This document shows positions 45,374 through 53,099 of a DNA stretch of 64,000 nucleotides, one piece after another. Position numbers and translations under genes: made by a program. Under the pieces are notes generated by a model, which saw only the letters and a list, made by a program, of their open reading frames with translations, was not told where the DNA came from and searched no databases. The stretch is from NCBI RefSeq assembly GCF_001191005.1, contig NZ_CP012201.1, forward strand, positions 4,278,001 to 4,342,000, in the 5' to 3' direction. The stretch comes from Massilia sp. NR 4-1 (lineage in GTDB: Bacteria > Pseudomonadota > Gammaproteobacteria > Burkholderiales > Burkholderiaceae_D). The number at the start of each line of letters is the position of its first letter. Positions within the stretch are counted from its first letter, which is position 1.

Positions 45374-46192
45374 ATGAAAATCCTACGCTCTTTTGCGCGC
45401 CGCGGCACGCGGCCGACGCGGCTGCTGGCCGGCGCCGTCCTGCTGGCCGCCGCCCTGGGGAACCTGGCGCCGCCGGCGCGCGCCAGCGACTTTCCGCATG
45501 TCATCGCCAGCATCAAGCCGTCGGTGGTCGGGGTCGGCACCTATATGCGTGCACGCAGCCCGGCTATCGCCTTTGTCGCCACCGGCTTCGTGGTGGGCGA
45601 CGGCCTGTCGGTGATCAGCAACGCCCACGCCATTCCCGACATTCTCGATATCGAGCGCAAGGAAACGCTGGGCATCGTCACCGGCGCCGGCGACAAGCTG
45701 GAGTTCCGTCCCGCGACCGTCAGCGCGGTCGACCGCGAACACGACCTGGTGCACTTGCGCCTGAGCGGCGCGCCCCTGCCGGCCCTGCAGTTGGGACCGT
45801 CGGACAGCCTGGCCGAGGGCCAGGCGCTGGCGTTTACCGGCTTCCCGCTCGGCATGACGCTGGGCCTGAACCGCGTCACCCACCGCGCCACGCTGTCGGC
45901 CATCACGCCCATGGTCTTGCCGCCGCTGAATTCGAGCCGCCTCGACGCGCGCCTGATCACCCAGTTGCAGCGCGCGCCCTTCCAGATTTTCCAGCTCGAC
46001 GGCACGGCCTATCCCGGCAACAGCGGCAGCCCGGTCTACGACCCGGAGAGCGGCACCGTGTATGCCGTCATTAATATGGGCTTCGTCAAAGGCTTGAAGG
46101 AAAACGCCATCAGCAATCCCAGCGGCATCAGCTATGCCATCCCGGCCGTCTATGTACAGCAATTGCTAAATGGAAAGCCCGGCAGCAAATAA
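45374..46192 (+). CDS. Exported trypsin-like serine peptidase
   Basis: This 272-residue S1/DegP-like protease has a signal peptide ending PARAS, and the triad His85 (SNAHAI), Asp124 (DREHDLVHL) and Ser217 (YPGNSGSP). No PDZ domain is present. The ATG at 45374 was taken over a GTG two codons earlier. It is divergent from the exopolysaccharide operon and 152 bp before the export lipoprotein. It may process envelope or PEP-CTERM proteins, which is inferred from location only. Confidence 0.88.
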   Translation: MKILRSFARRGTRPTRLLAGAVLLAAALGNLAPPARASDFPHVIASIKPSVVGVGTYMRARSPAIAFVATGFVVGDGLSVISNAHAIPDILDIERKETLGIVTGAGDKLEFRPATVSAVDREHDLVHLRLSGAPLPALQLGPSDSLAEGQALAFTGFPLGMTLGLNRVTHRATLSAITPMVLPPLNSSRLDARLITQLQRAPFQIFQLDGTAYPGNSGSPVYDPESGTVYAVINMGFVKGLKENAISNPSGISYAIPAVYVQQLLNGKPGSK

Positions 46193-46260
46193 ATCGCAAC
46201 ACGCAAGCTCATCAGGCGACCTATCCGATATACAATATACTTGCCAAAATTAAAATACTT

Positions 46261-46286
46261 TAAGCATTTCAAATCGTAAGCATTTC
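46261..46286. repeat. Short direct repeat in the export-gene leader
   Basis: TAAGCATTTC occurs at 46261-46270 and 46277-46286, centres 16 bp apart, in the AT-rich region before the export gene. Together with TACAAT at 46293-46298 it may mark regulation of the following promoter; no good -35 box was found. Confidence 0.35.
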
Positions 46287-46344
46287 TTTCCGTACAATAA
46301 TATTTTGGCGTGCCCGGCTGCGCGGGATTAATAAGGAGATTGAC

Positions 46345-46974
46345 GTGAATACTCTGCACTTCAAACTGAGCAAATGGCTGTCCGCTGCGACCCTGCTGCT
46401 GGGTGCCCTGGCGCTGGGCGGCTGCGCCACCTCCCATCCGCCCCTGACCGACGCCGGCCCCGCGCCGGAAGCCGATTACCTGATCGGGCCGGGCGACAAC
46501 GTGAACATCACGGTCTGGCGCAATCCGGAAGTGTCGGGCTCGGTGCCGGTGCGGCCGGACGGCAAGATCACCACGCCGCTGGTGGAAGATCTGGAGGCGA
46601 GCGGCAAGACCTCGACCCAGCTGGCGCGCGATATCGAGAAGGCCCTGGCCAAGTACATCCAGCAGCCGGTGGTGACGGTGATCGTGACCGGCTTCGTCGG
46701 CACGTATAACGAGCAGATCCGCGTCATCGGCCAGGCCGCGCGGCCGCAATCCCTGCCTTACCGCCGCGATATGTCGCTGATGGACGTGCTGATCGCCGTC
46801 GGCGGCATAACCGAGTTCGCGTCCGGCAACAAGGCCAGTATCATCCGTAAAGTTGACGGTAAACAGCAACAGTTCAAGGTCCGGCTGGACGACCTGATCA
46901 AGAACGGTGACATCTCCGCCAATGTTCCGATGCGTCCTGGCGACATTCTGGTGGTGCCTGAAAGTTTCTTCTGA
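46345..46974 (+). CDS. XrtA/PEP-CTERM exopolysaccharide export lipoprotein (Wza-like)
   Basis: This 209-residue lipoprotein has its lipobox at LGGC (Cys27), followed by a polysaccharide export domain (YLIGPGDNVNITVWRNPE) and an SLBB segment. It forms the outer-membrane export channel. The GTG start has AAGGAG 6 bp upstream. It is separated from the main operon by the peptidase gene and runs in the opposite direction to it. Confidence 0.93.
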   Translation: MNTLHFKLSKWLSAATLLLGALALGGCATSHPPLTDAGPAPEADYLIGPGDNVNITVWRNPEVSGSVPVRPDGKITTPLVEDLEASGKTSTQLARDIEKALAKYIQQPVVTVIVTGFVGTYNEQIRVIGQAARPQSLPYRRDMSLMDVLIAVGGITEFASGNKASIIRKVDGKQQQFKVRLDDLIKNGDISANVPMRPGDILVVPESFF

Positions 46975-46998
46975 CGTCGCGAACTTACTTTCGTACAA

Positions 46999-47016
46999 TG
47001 TCGAGGAATCTTACAG
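46999..47016 (+). promoter_or_regulatory. Candidate upstream activator element A
   Basis: TGTCG-N7-TTACAG, a TGT-N11-ACA dyad, lies about 130 bp before the predicted start of the sigma-54 transcript. It matches two elements near the PEP-CTERM gene (52953-52970 and 53100-53117). It is a candidate enhancer site for a PrsR-type response regulator. Confidence 0.5.
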
Positions 47017-47109
47017 TTTTTGATCTCGCGCAAAGGCCGCTGCCAGATTTGCTCAACGGCCACATGCTAAGTCCTTGATTTATCGAGGGGCAGAGTTGCC
47101 GAGTGACTA

Positions 47110-47127
47110 TTGGAATGGTAATTGCTT
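47110..47127 (+). promoter_or_regulatory. Sigma-54 promoter of the HprK/PqqD cassette
   Basis: TTGGAATGGTAATTGCTT has the invariant -24 GG (47112-47113) and -12 GC (47124-47125) exactly 10 nt apart, with the -12 TTGCT consensus perfect. The predicted start (47137) is 46 nt before the GTG codon. Confidence 0.8.
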
Positions 47128-47182
47128 CATTCCATACCATTGAGTTGCTGAGTAAATGGTCGGATCTTTTTGAGGAATTGTC

Positions 47183-47773
47183 GTGGCTAAGCGAGAACAG
47201 CAAGATGGAGCTTCCGGCCTACCCCAGGCAGCGGACACCGCCTCCACCCCACTGCCGCCGCATGGCGTGGCGCGCCGCCGGCTCGGCAAGGCCGGCCTCG
47301 CCGCCACCGGCGTTCTGCTGACCATCAACAGCACGCCCGGCATGGCCTGCGAGATCTGCACCACGCCGTCCGGTTCGCTATCCGGCGGCCTGCAAAGCTA
47401 CCGCGGGCCGAAGCCGGTGTGCGCCGGCCGCGTGCCGAGCTACTGGGCCAGCCACACCTGGCCCAGCGGCACCTCGGGCAAGAAGTTCGCCACGATCTTC
47501 AGCTGCAACTACGCCAACAGCAAGACCTATGGCGTCAGCACGATGATGAATATGCTCAAGGGCCAGAGCTACGACTACCCGCAGAACTATGTCGGCGCCT
47601 ACCTGACGGCGGCCTGGCTCAATGTGAAGGCCGGCCTGTCCACCTTCCTCACCGAAGACATGCTGAAAAAGATCTGGAGCGAGTTCCAGAGCAAGGGCTA
47701 TTACCAGCCCACCGCCGGCGTGAAATGGTATAGCGACAAGATCTCCGAGTACCTGCAGGGCACGATGTACTGA
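47183..47773 (+). CDS. Secreted protein with Tat-like leader, first gene of the HprK/PqqD cassette
   Basis: This 196-residue protein starts with a 30-residue polar segment, then ARRRLGKAGLA (twin-arginine-like, 30-40), a hydrophobic stretch and a likely cleavage after PGMA (55). The mature part has Cys56, 59, 80 and 108, a CAGRVPSYWASHTWP segment and aromatic-rich repeats of Tyr/Trp. No enzyme motif is seen. The GTG start has GAGGA upstream. Its stop overlaps the PqqD start by 1 bp, so the modifying genes are coupled to it and it may be their substrate. Confidence 0.75.
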   Translation: MAKREQQDGASGLPQAADTASTPLPPHGVARRRLGKAGLAATGVLLTINSTPGMACEICTTPSGSLSGGLQSYRGPKPVCAGRVPSYWASHTWPSGTSGKKFATIFSCNYANSKTYGVSTMMNMLKGQSYDYPQNYVGAYLTAAWLNVKAGLSTFLTEDMLKKIWSEFQSKGYYQPTAGVKWYSDKISEYLQGTMY

Positions 47774-48027
47774 TGGCCCAGCGCTGGCGACTGGCGCCTG
47801 GCCAAACCCTGCTGCACCGTGGCTGGGCCGAGGAGTATGTGGTCTATAACAGCCTGTCCGGCGACACCCATCTGCTCACGGCCGCCGCCATGCAGCTGCT
47901 GCTGGCCCTGCGCGAAGCGGAGGCCGATGCGGCGGCGCTGGCGCAGCGCCTGTCCCTGCCCGCGGCGGAAGACGCCGCCGACCTGCTGGCCGATCTGCAG
48001 GAACTCGATCTGGTCGAGCCATGCTGA
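47773..48027 (+). CDS. PqqD-family protein of the HPr-rel-A system
   Basis: This 84-residue PqqD-like protein (helix-rich, with the YVVYNSLSGDTHLL and AMQLLLALRE core) belongs to the short group found beside HprK-related kinase A. PqqD relatives bind peptide leaders and present them to modifying enzymes. It overlaps its neighbours by 1 and 7 bp, indicating strong coupling. Confidence 0.88.
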   Translation: MAQRWRLAPGQTLLHRGWAEEYVVYNSLSGDTHLLTAAAMQLLLALREAEADAAALAQRLSLPAAEDAADLLADLQELDLVEPC

Positions 48028-48941
48028 ACGTCGGTTCCCTGGCGCGCGCCGAACTCGCTGCGCAACTGGCCGGCGCCGGCATCCGCCTGCGCACCGGCGC
48101 CTTCACCACCTGCCTGCACAGCGCCATCCCCAGCCTGGCCGAAGGCATCGCCCTGCTGTATGCCGACTATCCGCTGCTGGCGGCCGACGACTTCGCCGAT
48201 TTCCATTTGCAGCTGGTGCGTCCACTCAATGCACGGCGCTGGATCAAGCCCCAGGTCAAGCTGCTGTACGACCGCCGCTCGATCTTCAAGCCGCTGCCGC
48301 TGGACCAGGCCTTCCCCATGTTCGAATGGGGCTTGAACTGGTGCGTGTCGAGCCGCGCCAACCGCTACCTGATCGTGCACGCCGCCGTGGTCGAAAAAGG
48401 CGGACGCGCCCTGATCCTGCCGGCGCCGCCCGGCTCCGGCAAGAGCACCTTGTGCGCGGCCCTGGTGGGGCGCGGCGGCTGGCGCCTTCTGTCGGACGAA
48501 CTGACCCTGCTGCGCCTGGACGATGGCTTGCTGCATCCGCTGCCGCGCCCCGTCAGCCTGAAGAATGCCTCGATCGAGATCATCGCCCGTTACGTGCCGC
48601 AGGCGGTCATGAGCCGCCCCGTCACCGATACCGTGAAGGGCACGGTGGCGCATATGCGCGCGCCCGCGGCCAGCATCGCGCGCAGCGGCGAGACGGCGCG
48701 GCCGGCCTGGGTGGTGTTCCCGCGCTACGAGGCCGGCGCCGCCACCGCGCTGGAACCGCTGGCGCCGGCCCACGCCTTCATGCAGCTGGCGCAGAACTGC
48801 TTCAATTACAGCCTGCTGGGCGCGCACGGCTTCACGGCGCTGGGCGGCCTGGTCGAGCGCAGCCTGAGCTACAATTTCCGCTACAGCTTGCTGGATGAAG
48901 CGCTGGACGCTTTCGACCGGCTGCCGCCACCGCCACTTTAA
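48021..48941 (+). CDS. HprK-related kinase A
   Basis: This 306-residue protein has VHAAVVEKGGRALILPAPPGSGKSTLC (P-loop at about 135-143, shown in part) and a Walker-B-like LLSDE (157-161), as in HPr kinase C-terminal domains, but no HPr gene is near. The N-terminal 110 residues are specific to this family. Its substrate is unknown; the coupled PqqD-like gene suggests a peptide or protein bearing a leader. It may phosphorylate a protein or a small molecule. Confidence 0.9.
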   Translation: MLNVGSLARAELAAQLAGAGIRLRTGAFTTCLHSAIPSLAEGIALLYADYPLLAADDFADFHLQLVRPLNARRWIKPQVKLLYDRRSIFKPLPLDQAFPMFEWGLNWCVSSRANRYLIVHAAVVEKGGRALILPAPPGSGKSTLCAALVGRGGWRLLSDELTLLRLDDGLLHPLPRPVSLKNASIEIIARYVPQAVMSRPVTDTVKGTVAHMRAPAASIARSGETARPAWVVFPRYEAGAATALEPLAPAHAFMQLAQNCFNYSLLGAHGFTALGGLVERSLSYNFRYSLLDEALDAFDRLPPPPL

Positions 48942-48953
48942 GCCCCGACCACC

Positions 48954-50042
48954 TTGCCGCCCGCCCCGCCCCTGCTGCTGACAGTCTTGCGCCATCCGGA
49001 ACAGGCGGGCGCGCTGACGCCGGCCGACTGGGACCTGCTGCTGCGCCAGGCCGGCAGCGCCAACCTGATGGCGGCCCTGCATGCGCTGCTGCAGGCGCGC
49101 GGCCTGCTGGCGACGATTCCGGCTGCTGCGCGCGAGCAGCTGGACTGGGCCGGCGTGCTGGGCGAGCGCCACCGCCAGGCCGTGCGCTGGGAAGTGCGGC
49201 GCATCCGCCTGGCGCTGCGCGATCTCGGCATCCCAATCATCCTGCTCAAGGGCGCGGCGTACACGCTGGCCGGCCTGCCGCCGGCCCAGGGCCGCCTGTT
49301 TTCCGACATCGATATCCTGGTCGCGGAAAGCGATCTGGACCAGGTGGAAGCGGCGCTGATGCTGGCCGGCTGGGCCAGCACCCACCACGATGCCTACGAC
49401 CAGCGCTACTACCGCGAATGGATGCACGAGCTGCCGCCCATGCAGCATATGCGGCGCGAAAGCCTGATCGATGTGCACCACGCCATCCTGCCGCGCACGG
49501 CGGCGCTGCAGCCCGACCCGCGCCTGCTGCGCGCCGCCGCCGTGGCGCTGCCGGGCGAAGCCGGCTTGCTGACCTTCGCCCCGGCCGATATGGTGCTGCA
49601 CAGCGCCACCCATTTATTCCACGACGGCGAACTGAATAACGGCTTGCGCGACCTGGCCGACATCCACGGCCTGCTGCTGCACTTCGGCGGCCAGCCCGGC
49701 TTCTGGGACCAGCTGGCGCAGCGCGCCGTGCAGCTGCATCTGCAGCGGCCCCTGTTCTACGCGCTGCGCTACTGCCAGCGCCTGCTGGCCACGCCGGTGC
49801 CGGCCGGCGCCAGCGCCGCCTGCGACAGCGGCCGTCCCGGCGCCGCGCTGCTGGCCCTGATGGACGCGCTGTTCGCGCGTGCCCTGCTGCCCGACCACCC
49901 CAGCTGCCAGGATGCCTTCACGCCGGCCGCGCGCTTCCTGCTGTACCTCCGCGCCAACTGGCTGCGCATGCCGCCGCTGCTGCTGGCGCGCCATCTCTTC
50001 CACAAGGCTTTCCTCTCGCCGCGGGAAGCGGCGCCGGCCTGA
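48954..50042 (+). CDS. Nucleotidyltransferase-family protein of the cassette
   Basis: This 362-residue protein has the nucleotidyltransferase signature LKGAAY...RLFSDIDILV, with catalytic Asp pair D118/D120. It is in the same frame as the upstream kinase, with a TAA and only 12 nt between. No ATG lies between the stop and about codon 39, so a TTG at 48954 is used here. The family (NTP_transf_5 type) occurs in HprK-related cassettes and probably transfers a nucleotide to a sugar or protein. Confidence 0.8.
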   Translation: MPPAPPLLLTVLRHPEQAGALTPADWDLLLRQAGSANLMAALHALLQARGLLATIPAAAREQLDWAGVLGERHRQAVRWEVRRIRLALRDLGIPIILLKGAAYTLAGLPPAQGRLFSDIDILVAESDLDQVEAALMLAGWASTHHDAYDQRYYREWMHELPPMQHMRRESLIDVHHAILPRTAALQPDPRLLRAAAVALPGEAGLLTFAPADMVLHSATHLFHDGELNNGLRDLADIHGLLLHFGGQPGFWDQLAQRAVQLHLQRPLFYALRYCQRLLATPVPAGASAACDSGRPGAALLALMDALFARALLPDHPSCQDAFTPAARFLLYLRANWLRMPPLLLARHLFHKAFLSPREAAPA

Positions 50043-50102
50043 AACCGGGCGCAAAAACCACAGCGCCGCCTACCTAAATACAACGGTATGGCAAGCAGGG
50101 CT

Positions 50103-50111
50103 TGCTACAAT
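50103..50111 (+). promoter_or_regulatory. Extended -10 promoter with hairpin for the GAF gene
   Basis: TGCTACAAT (TGn-TACAAT) is an extended -10 element, preceded by the inverted repeat GCAAGC (50091-50096) / GCTTGC (50100-50105), about 32 bp before the GAF-protein start. Confidence 0.45.
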
Positions 50112-50142
50112 AGGTGCACGGATTTTGTGCAAGGCGGCCGCC

Positions 50143-50910
50143 ATGAATCAAACCGAAAACCTGTTGATCAAGCTGCAGGACATGTCGCAGTTTCTGGCCA
50201 GCGGCTCGCTCAGCGACAACCTCAATGAGCAGGCGGCGATGACGGCCGCCCTGGTCGGCGCCGAGACCTGTTCGGTGATGCTGCTGAACGAAGGCGACGG
50301 CGATGAAATGCGCATGAGCGTGTGCGCCAGCCACGGCCCGCTGCCGCCGGCCGCCCTGCAAGTGAAGGTGGGACGCGGCGAAGGCATTGCCGGCCACGTG
50401 CTGGCCAGCGGCCGCTCGCTGCTGGTGGAAGACATCGCCAATTCCCAGTTCGCCCATCTGGCGCGCCGCGCCAGCGATCCGCGCCGCAGCCTGATGCTGG
50501 CGCCGATCCGCATCGACGCCAAGGTGGTCGGCATGCTCAATGCAAGCTGCAGCCAGGCCAAGGCCTCCTTCAGTTCGGTCGACCTGCACCTGCTCGATGT
50601 GATCGCCCTGTTCATCGGCAAATCGATCCAGGTGCAGCAGCTGCAAAGCATCCTCAACTCGCGCTTCACCCAGCTGGCCATGCTGCAGGATGTGCGCGGC
50701 AAGGTGGAGGACAGCGGCATCACCGCCTACCAGCGGCCCGACCAGATCGCGCGCATCCTGGCCAAGTCCTTCTTCAAGGAGATGACCCGGGCCGGCTTCG
50801 ATTCCGCCCAGATCGTGCAGGCGGCCTCGGAAATCATCACCCAGTTGAACAGCAATCTGCAACGCCACAGCGAGCGCGCAGCGCGCCGCGAGGACGGCGC
50901 CCTGCACTGA
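50143..50910 (+). CDS. GAF-domain protein
   Basis: This 255-residue cytoplasmic protein has a single GAF sensor domain (about 20-165: AETCSVMLLNE, GRGEGIAGHVLASGRSLLVEDI) and a C-terminal helical segment (FFKEMTRAGFDSAQIVQAASEIITQLNSN, in part) that probably oligomerises or binds a partner. No catalytic output domain follows. It lies 100 bp after the cassette and just before a lytic transglycosylase. Confidence 0.85.
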   Translation: MNQTENLLIKLQDMSQFLASGSLSDNLNEQAAMTAALVGAETCSVMLLNEGDGDEMRMSVCASHGPLPPAALQVKVGRGEGIAGHVLASGRSLLVEDIANSQFAHLARRASDPRRSLMLAPIRIDAKVVGMLNASCSQAKASFSSVDLHLLDVIALFIGKSIQVQQLQSILNSRFTQLAMLQDVRGKVEDSGITAYQRPDQIARILAKSFFKEMTRAGFDSAQIVQAASEIITQLNSNLQRHSERAARREDGALH

Positions 50911-50918
50911 GCCGCACC

Positions 50919-51779
50919 ATGCCTGTCCATCGCGTCCCTCGCTTGTCCTTATTGCTGGGTTTACTCGGCACGGCGGCGGCTTGCGCCCAGAATGCGCAGG
51001 TATTGACCGAGCAGGCGGTACGCCACGAGCATGGCGAGGGCATGCCGCGCGACCTGCCGCAGGCGGCCATGCTGTATTGCCGCGCCGCCCGGCTCGGCGC
51101 GCCGGAAGCGCAATATGCGCTGGGCTGGATGTATGCCAATGGCCGCGGCGTGGCGCGCAGCGACGCCACGGCCGGCCGCCTGTTCGCACTGGCGGCGGAG
51201 CAGGGCCATGCCCAGGCGCGCAATATGCTCGCGCTGACGCCGCTGCTGCCGGGCGCCGCCCTGCCCGACTGCATGGCGCCCGATCCGCCGCTGCTGGTCG
51301 ATTTCGAGCCGGAGCCCGAGTATGTGGCGGCCAGCCGCAGCGTGCGCCTGCTGGTGGACCGGCTGGCGCCGCAGTTCGAGATCGATCCGCACTTCGCGAT
51401 GGCGGTGATCGCCGTCGAATCGGGTTTCAATGCGAAAGCCGTCTCGCCCAAGAACGCCCAGGGCTTGATGCAGCTGATTCCCGAAACGGCGCAGCGCTTC
51501 CGCGTCAAGGATGCTTTCGATCCGGAAGCGAATATCCGCGGCGGCCTGGCCTATCTGCAATGGCTGCTGGCCTGCTTCGAAGGCAATGTGCAGCTGGTGG
51601 CGGCCGCCTACAATGCCGGCGAAAAAGCCGTGGCCAGCTATGGCGGCGTGCCGCCCTATGCCGAAACGCGCGACTATGTGCAGAAGATCGCCCGCCTCTA
51701 CCGTCCCGCCAGCCATCCCTACCGCGCCGGCCTGGCCGCCGGCTTCCTGCAGACGGTCGGCGCGCGCAAGCCGCGCTGA
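50919..51779 (+). CDS. Lytic transglycosylase with Sel1 repeats
   Basis: This 286-residue exported enzyme has a signal peptide (LLLGLLGTAAACAQ), two Sel1-type repeats (about 30-100), and an SLT domain with AVESGFNAKAVSPKNAQGLMQL, in which Glu167 is the catalytic residue. It cleaves peptidoglycan, possibly making room for envelope or exopolysaccharide machinery. Its start is 8 bp after the GAF stop. Confidence 0.9.
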   Translation: MPVHRVPRLSLLLGLLGTAAACAQNAQVLTEQAVRHEHGEGMPRDLPQAAMLYCRAARLGAPEAQYALGWMYANGRGVARSDATAGRLFALAAEQGHAQARNMLALTPLLPGAALPDCMAPDPPLLVDFEPEPEYVAASRSVRLLVDRLAPQFEIDPHFAMAVIAVESGFNAKAVSPKNAQGLMQLIPETAQRFRVKDAFDPEANIRGGLAYLQWLLACFEGNVQLVAAAYNAGEKAVASYGGVPPYAETRDYVQKIARLYRPASHPYRAGLAAGFLQTVGARKPR

Positions 51780-51868
51780 TCCTGCCGCGTTTGCGCCAGC
51801 CGCCGTCCGTGCCGCCGCCCGCACCGGCCGCGCATGGCTGCAGGCATGCCAGCGCCGAAGGTCTACGC

Positions 51869-51898
51869 AAAAAAAAAACTGCCCGGCAAGCCGGGCAG
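51869..51898 (-). terminator. Rho-independent terminator of the PEP-CTERM gene
   Basis: On the minus strand CTGCCCGG (51898-51891) pairs with CCGGGCAG (51886-51879) and is followed by a 10-nt T-run (51878-51869), 20 bp after the PEP-CTERM stop. Confidence 0.9.
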
Positions 51899-51918
51899 TA
51901 GTGTGTGCTGCGAGAGTC

Positions 51919-52794
51919 TTATTGTTTGCGGCGGCGCAGCCCGGCCAGACCTGCCAGACCCAGGCCCACCAGGGCCAGCGATGCTGGCTCAGGCACTTTC
52001 ACGGCACGGATCGGATCGTTGATGAAACCGGCAAAGCAGGTGCCGTTGCTGATTTCAGCGGCGGTGCAAGTACCGGAGCCGAGATCGGCGCCGTTCACGC
52101 TCAGCGTGAATTTGCCGTCCAGATCGTGGCCGAAGAGGCCGTTGGTATTCCATTGCGAGGCAGCAGTGCCGCCCACCACGTCGGCGAAGAAGGAACCTTT
52201 GCCGTCGGTCGGCAGGGTCACGCCCGAGGTTTGCTGCACCATGGTGGCCAGGGTTTCATCGGCCGTTGGATCGGTGCCGCCCGCCACGTTCAGGGTTTGC
52301 TTGCCGACGCCGAATTCCAGCTTCAGGTAAGCCGGGCCAAAGCCGGACAGCAGCGAGTGCATATCGTAGGCGGTACGGCCGCCAGGCGCGGCATTGTAGT
52401 TCGAGTTCAGCGCCAGCAGGTCCACATTGCTGCGGTACACGTCCAGGTGGATTTTGCCGTCGCCGACGCCGCCGGTCGCGCCCACGTTATAGATATCGAA
52501 GGTGCCGCCGGAGTTGGCCACGATATTCTGGTCAGCCACGCCATACAGCATGTAGTACAGATAGGTGCCGTCGGAGGAGCCGAAGTTCCAGTTCTGGCCG
52601 CCCACGCCCTGGATCTGCGTGATCGAGCCGATGCCCCAGGTGCTTTCATTGGTACCGGCCCAGAGATTGGTTTCCGTGGTCAGGCCGACCAGCTTGATAT
52701 TCAGATTACCGGTCAGGGAATCCAGAGGAGTTGCAGAGGCGCCCATTGCAGCGAAGGCCAAGGACGATGCGACAAGTAGTTTCTTGAGTGACAT
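51919..52794 (-). CDS. PEP-CTERM sorting-domain protein
   Basis: This 291-residue secreted protein has a signal peptide (KKLLVASSLAFAAMGASA). The body is rich in Gly/Asn/Thr with two Cys (GTCTAAEISNGTC), and the C-terminal VPEPASLAL motif, hydrophobic helix and RRRK tail form the PEP-CTERM sorting signal, substrate for XrtA. The ATG at 52794 has GGAG upstream. It has its own terminator and a sigma-54 promoter. Confidence 0.95.
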   Translation of the reverse strand: MSLKKLLVASSLAFAAMGASATPLDSLTGNLNIKLVGLTTETNLWAGTNESTWGIGSITQIQGVGGQNWNFGSSDGTYLYYMLYGVADQNIVANSGGTFDIYNVGATGGVGDGKIHLDVYRSNVDLLALNSNYNAAPGGRTAYDMHSLLSGFGPAYLKLEFGVGKQTLNVAGGTDPTADETLATMVQQTSGVTLPTDGKGSFFADVVGGTAASQWNTNGLFGHDLDGKFTLSVNGADLGSGTCTAAEISNGTCFAGFINDPIRAVKVPEPASLALVGLGLAGLAGLRRRKQ

Positions 52795-52849
52795 TTTGTA
52801 GATCTCCATTTTTGTTGAGAGCGCCGTCTGTCTAGCGTCAGCATCCATT

Positions 52850-52867
52850 AAGCAAGCCGCATGCCAA
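52850..52867 (-). promoter_or_regulatory. Sigma-54 promoter of the PEP-CTERM gene
   Basis: On the minus strand TTGGCATGCGGCTTGCTT carries -24 GG (52865-52864) and -12 GC (52853-52852) with 10-nt spacing. It matches the consensus TTGGCAYG-N4-TTGCT almost completely. Predicted start 52840 is 46 nt before the ATG. Confidence 0.85.
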
Positions 52868-52952
52868 TTTGACTGGATTCAGCGTTTTCCGAGGGAGACA
52901 GCGGCCGGTTCCGAGTGCCTGCGGCATGGCTGCCGACTAACTTGCAACCCGG

Positions 52953-52970
52953 CTGTAAAGAAAGCCGACA
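52953..52970 (-). promoter_or_regulatory. Candidate upstream activator element B
   Basis: Minus-strand TGTCG-N7-TTACAG (TGTCGGCTTTCTTTACAG) lies about 120 bp upstream of the predicted PEP-CTERM start. It matches element C at 15 of 18 positions. Confidence 0.55.
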
Positions 52971-53099
52971 CTGCTTGCCGGCCGCAGCCGTTGCAGCCCT
53001 TGCCGGACTGGCAAATGGGAGGCTGACTAGGACAGAACCCTTGAATTGGCAAAGTTCACGGTCCGTATGGCAACAAGAAAGCTGATCGCCTTATTCTTA

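Noticed and set aside
46314..46332. TTGGCGTG...TGC sigma-54-like site before the export gene
   Set aside because: GG to GC spacing is 11 nt and the predicted start would lie at the ribosome site.
47844..49613. 589-residue minus-strand frame over the cassette
   Set aside because: Low-complexity Gln/Arg/Ala composition; the plus-strand genes have clear motifs and overlaps.
53068..53083. TGGCA-N9-GCT sigma-54-like site before the ThiF gene
   Set aside because: -24/-12 spacing is right but the -12 box is AAGCT instead of TTGCT, and it lies 111 bp upstream.
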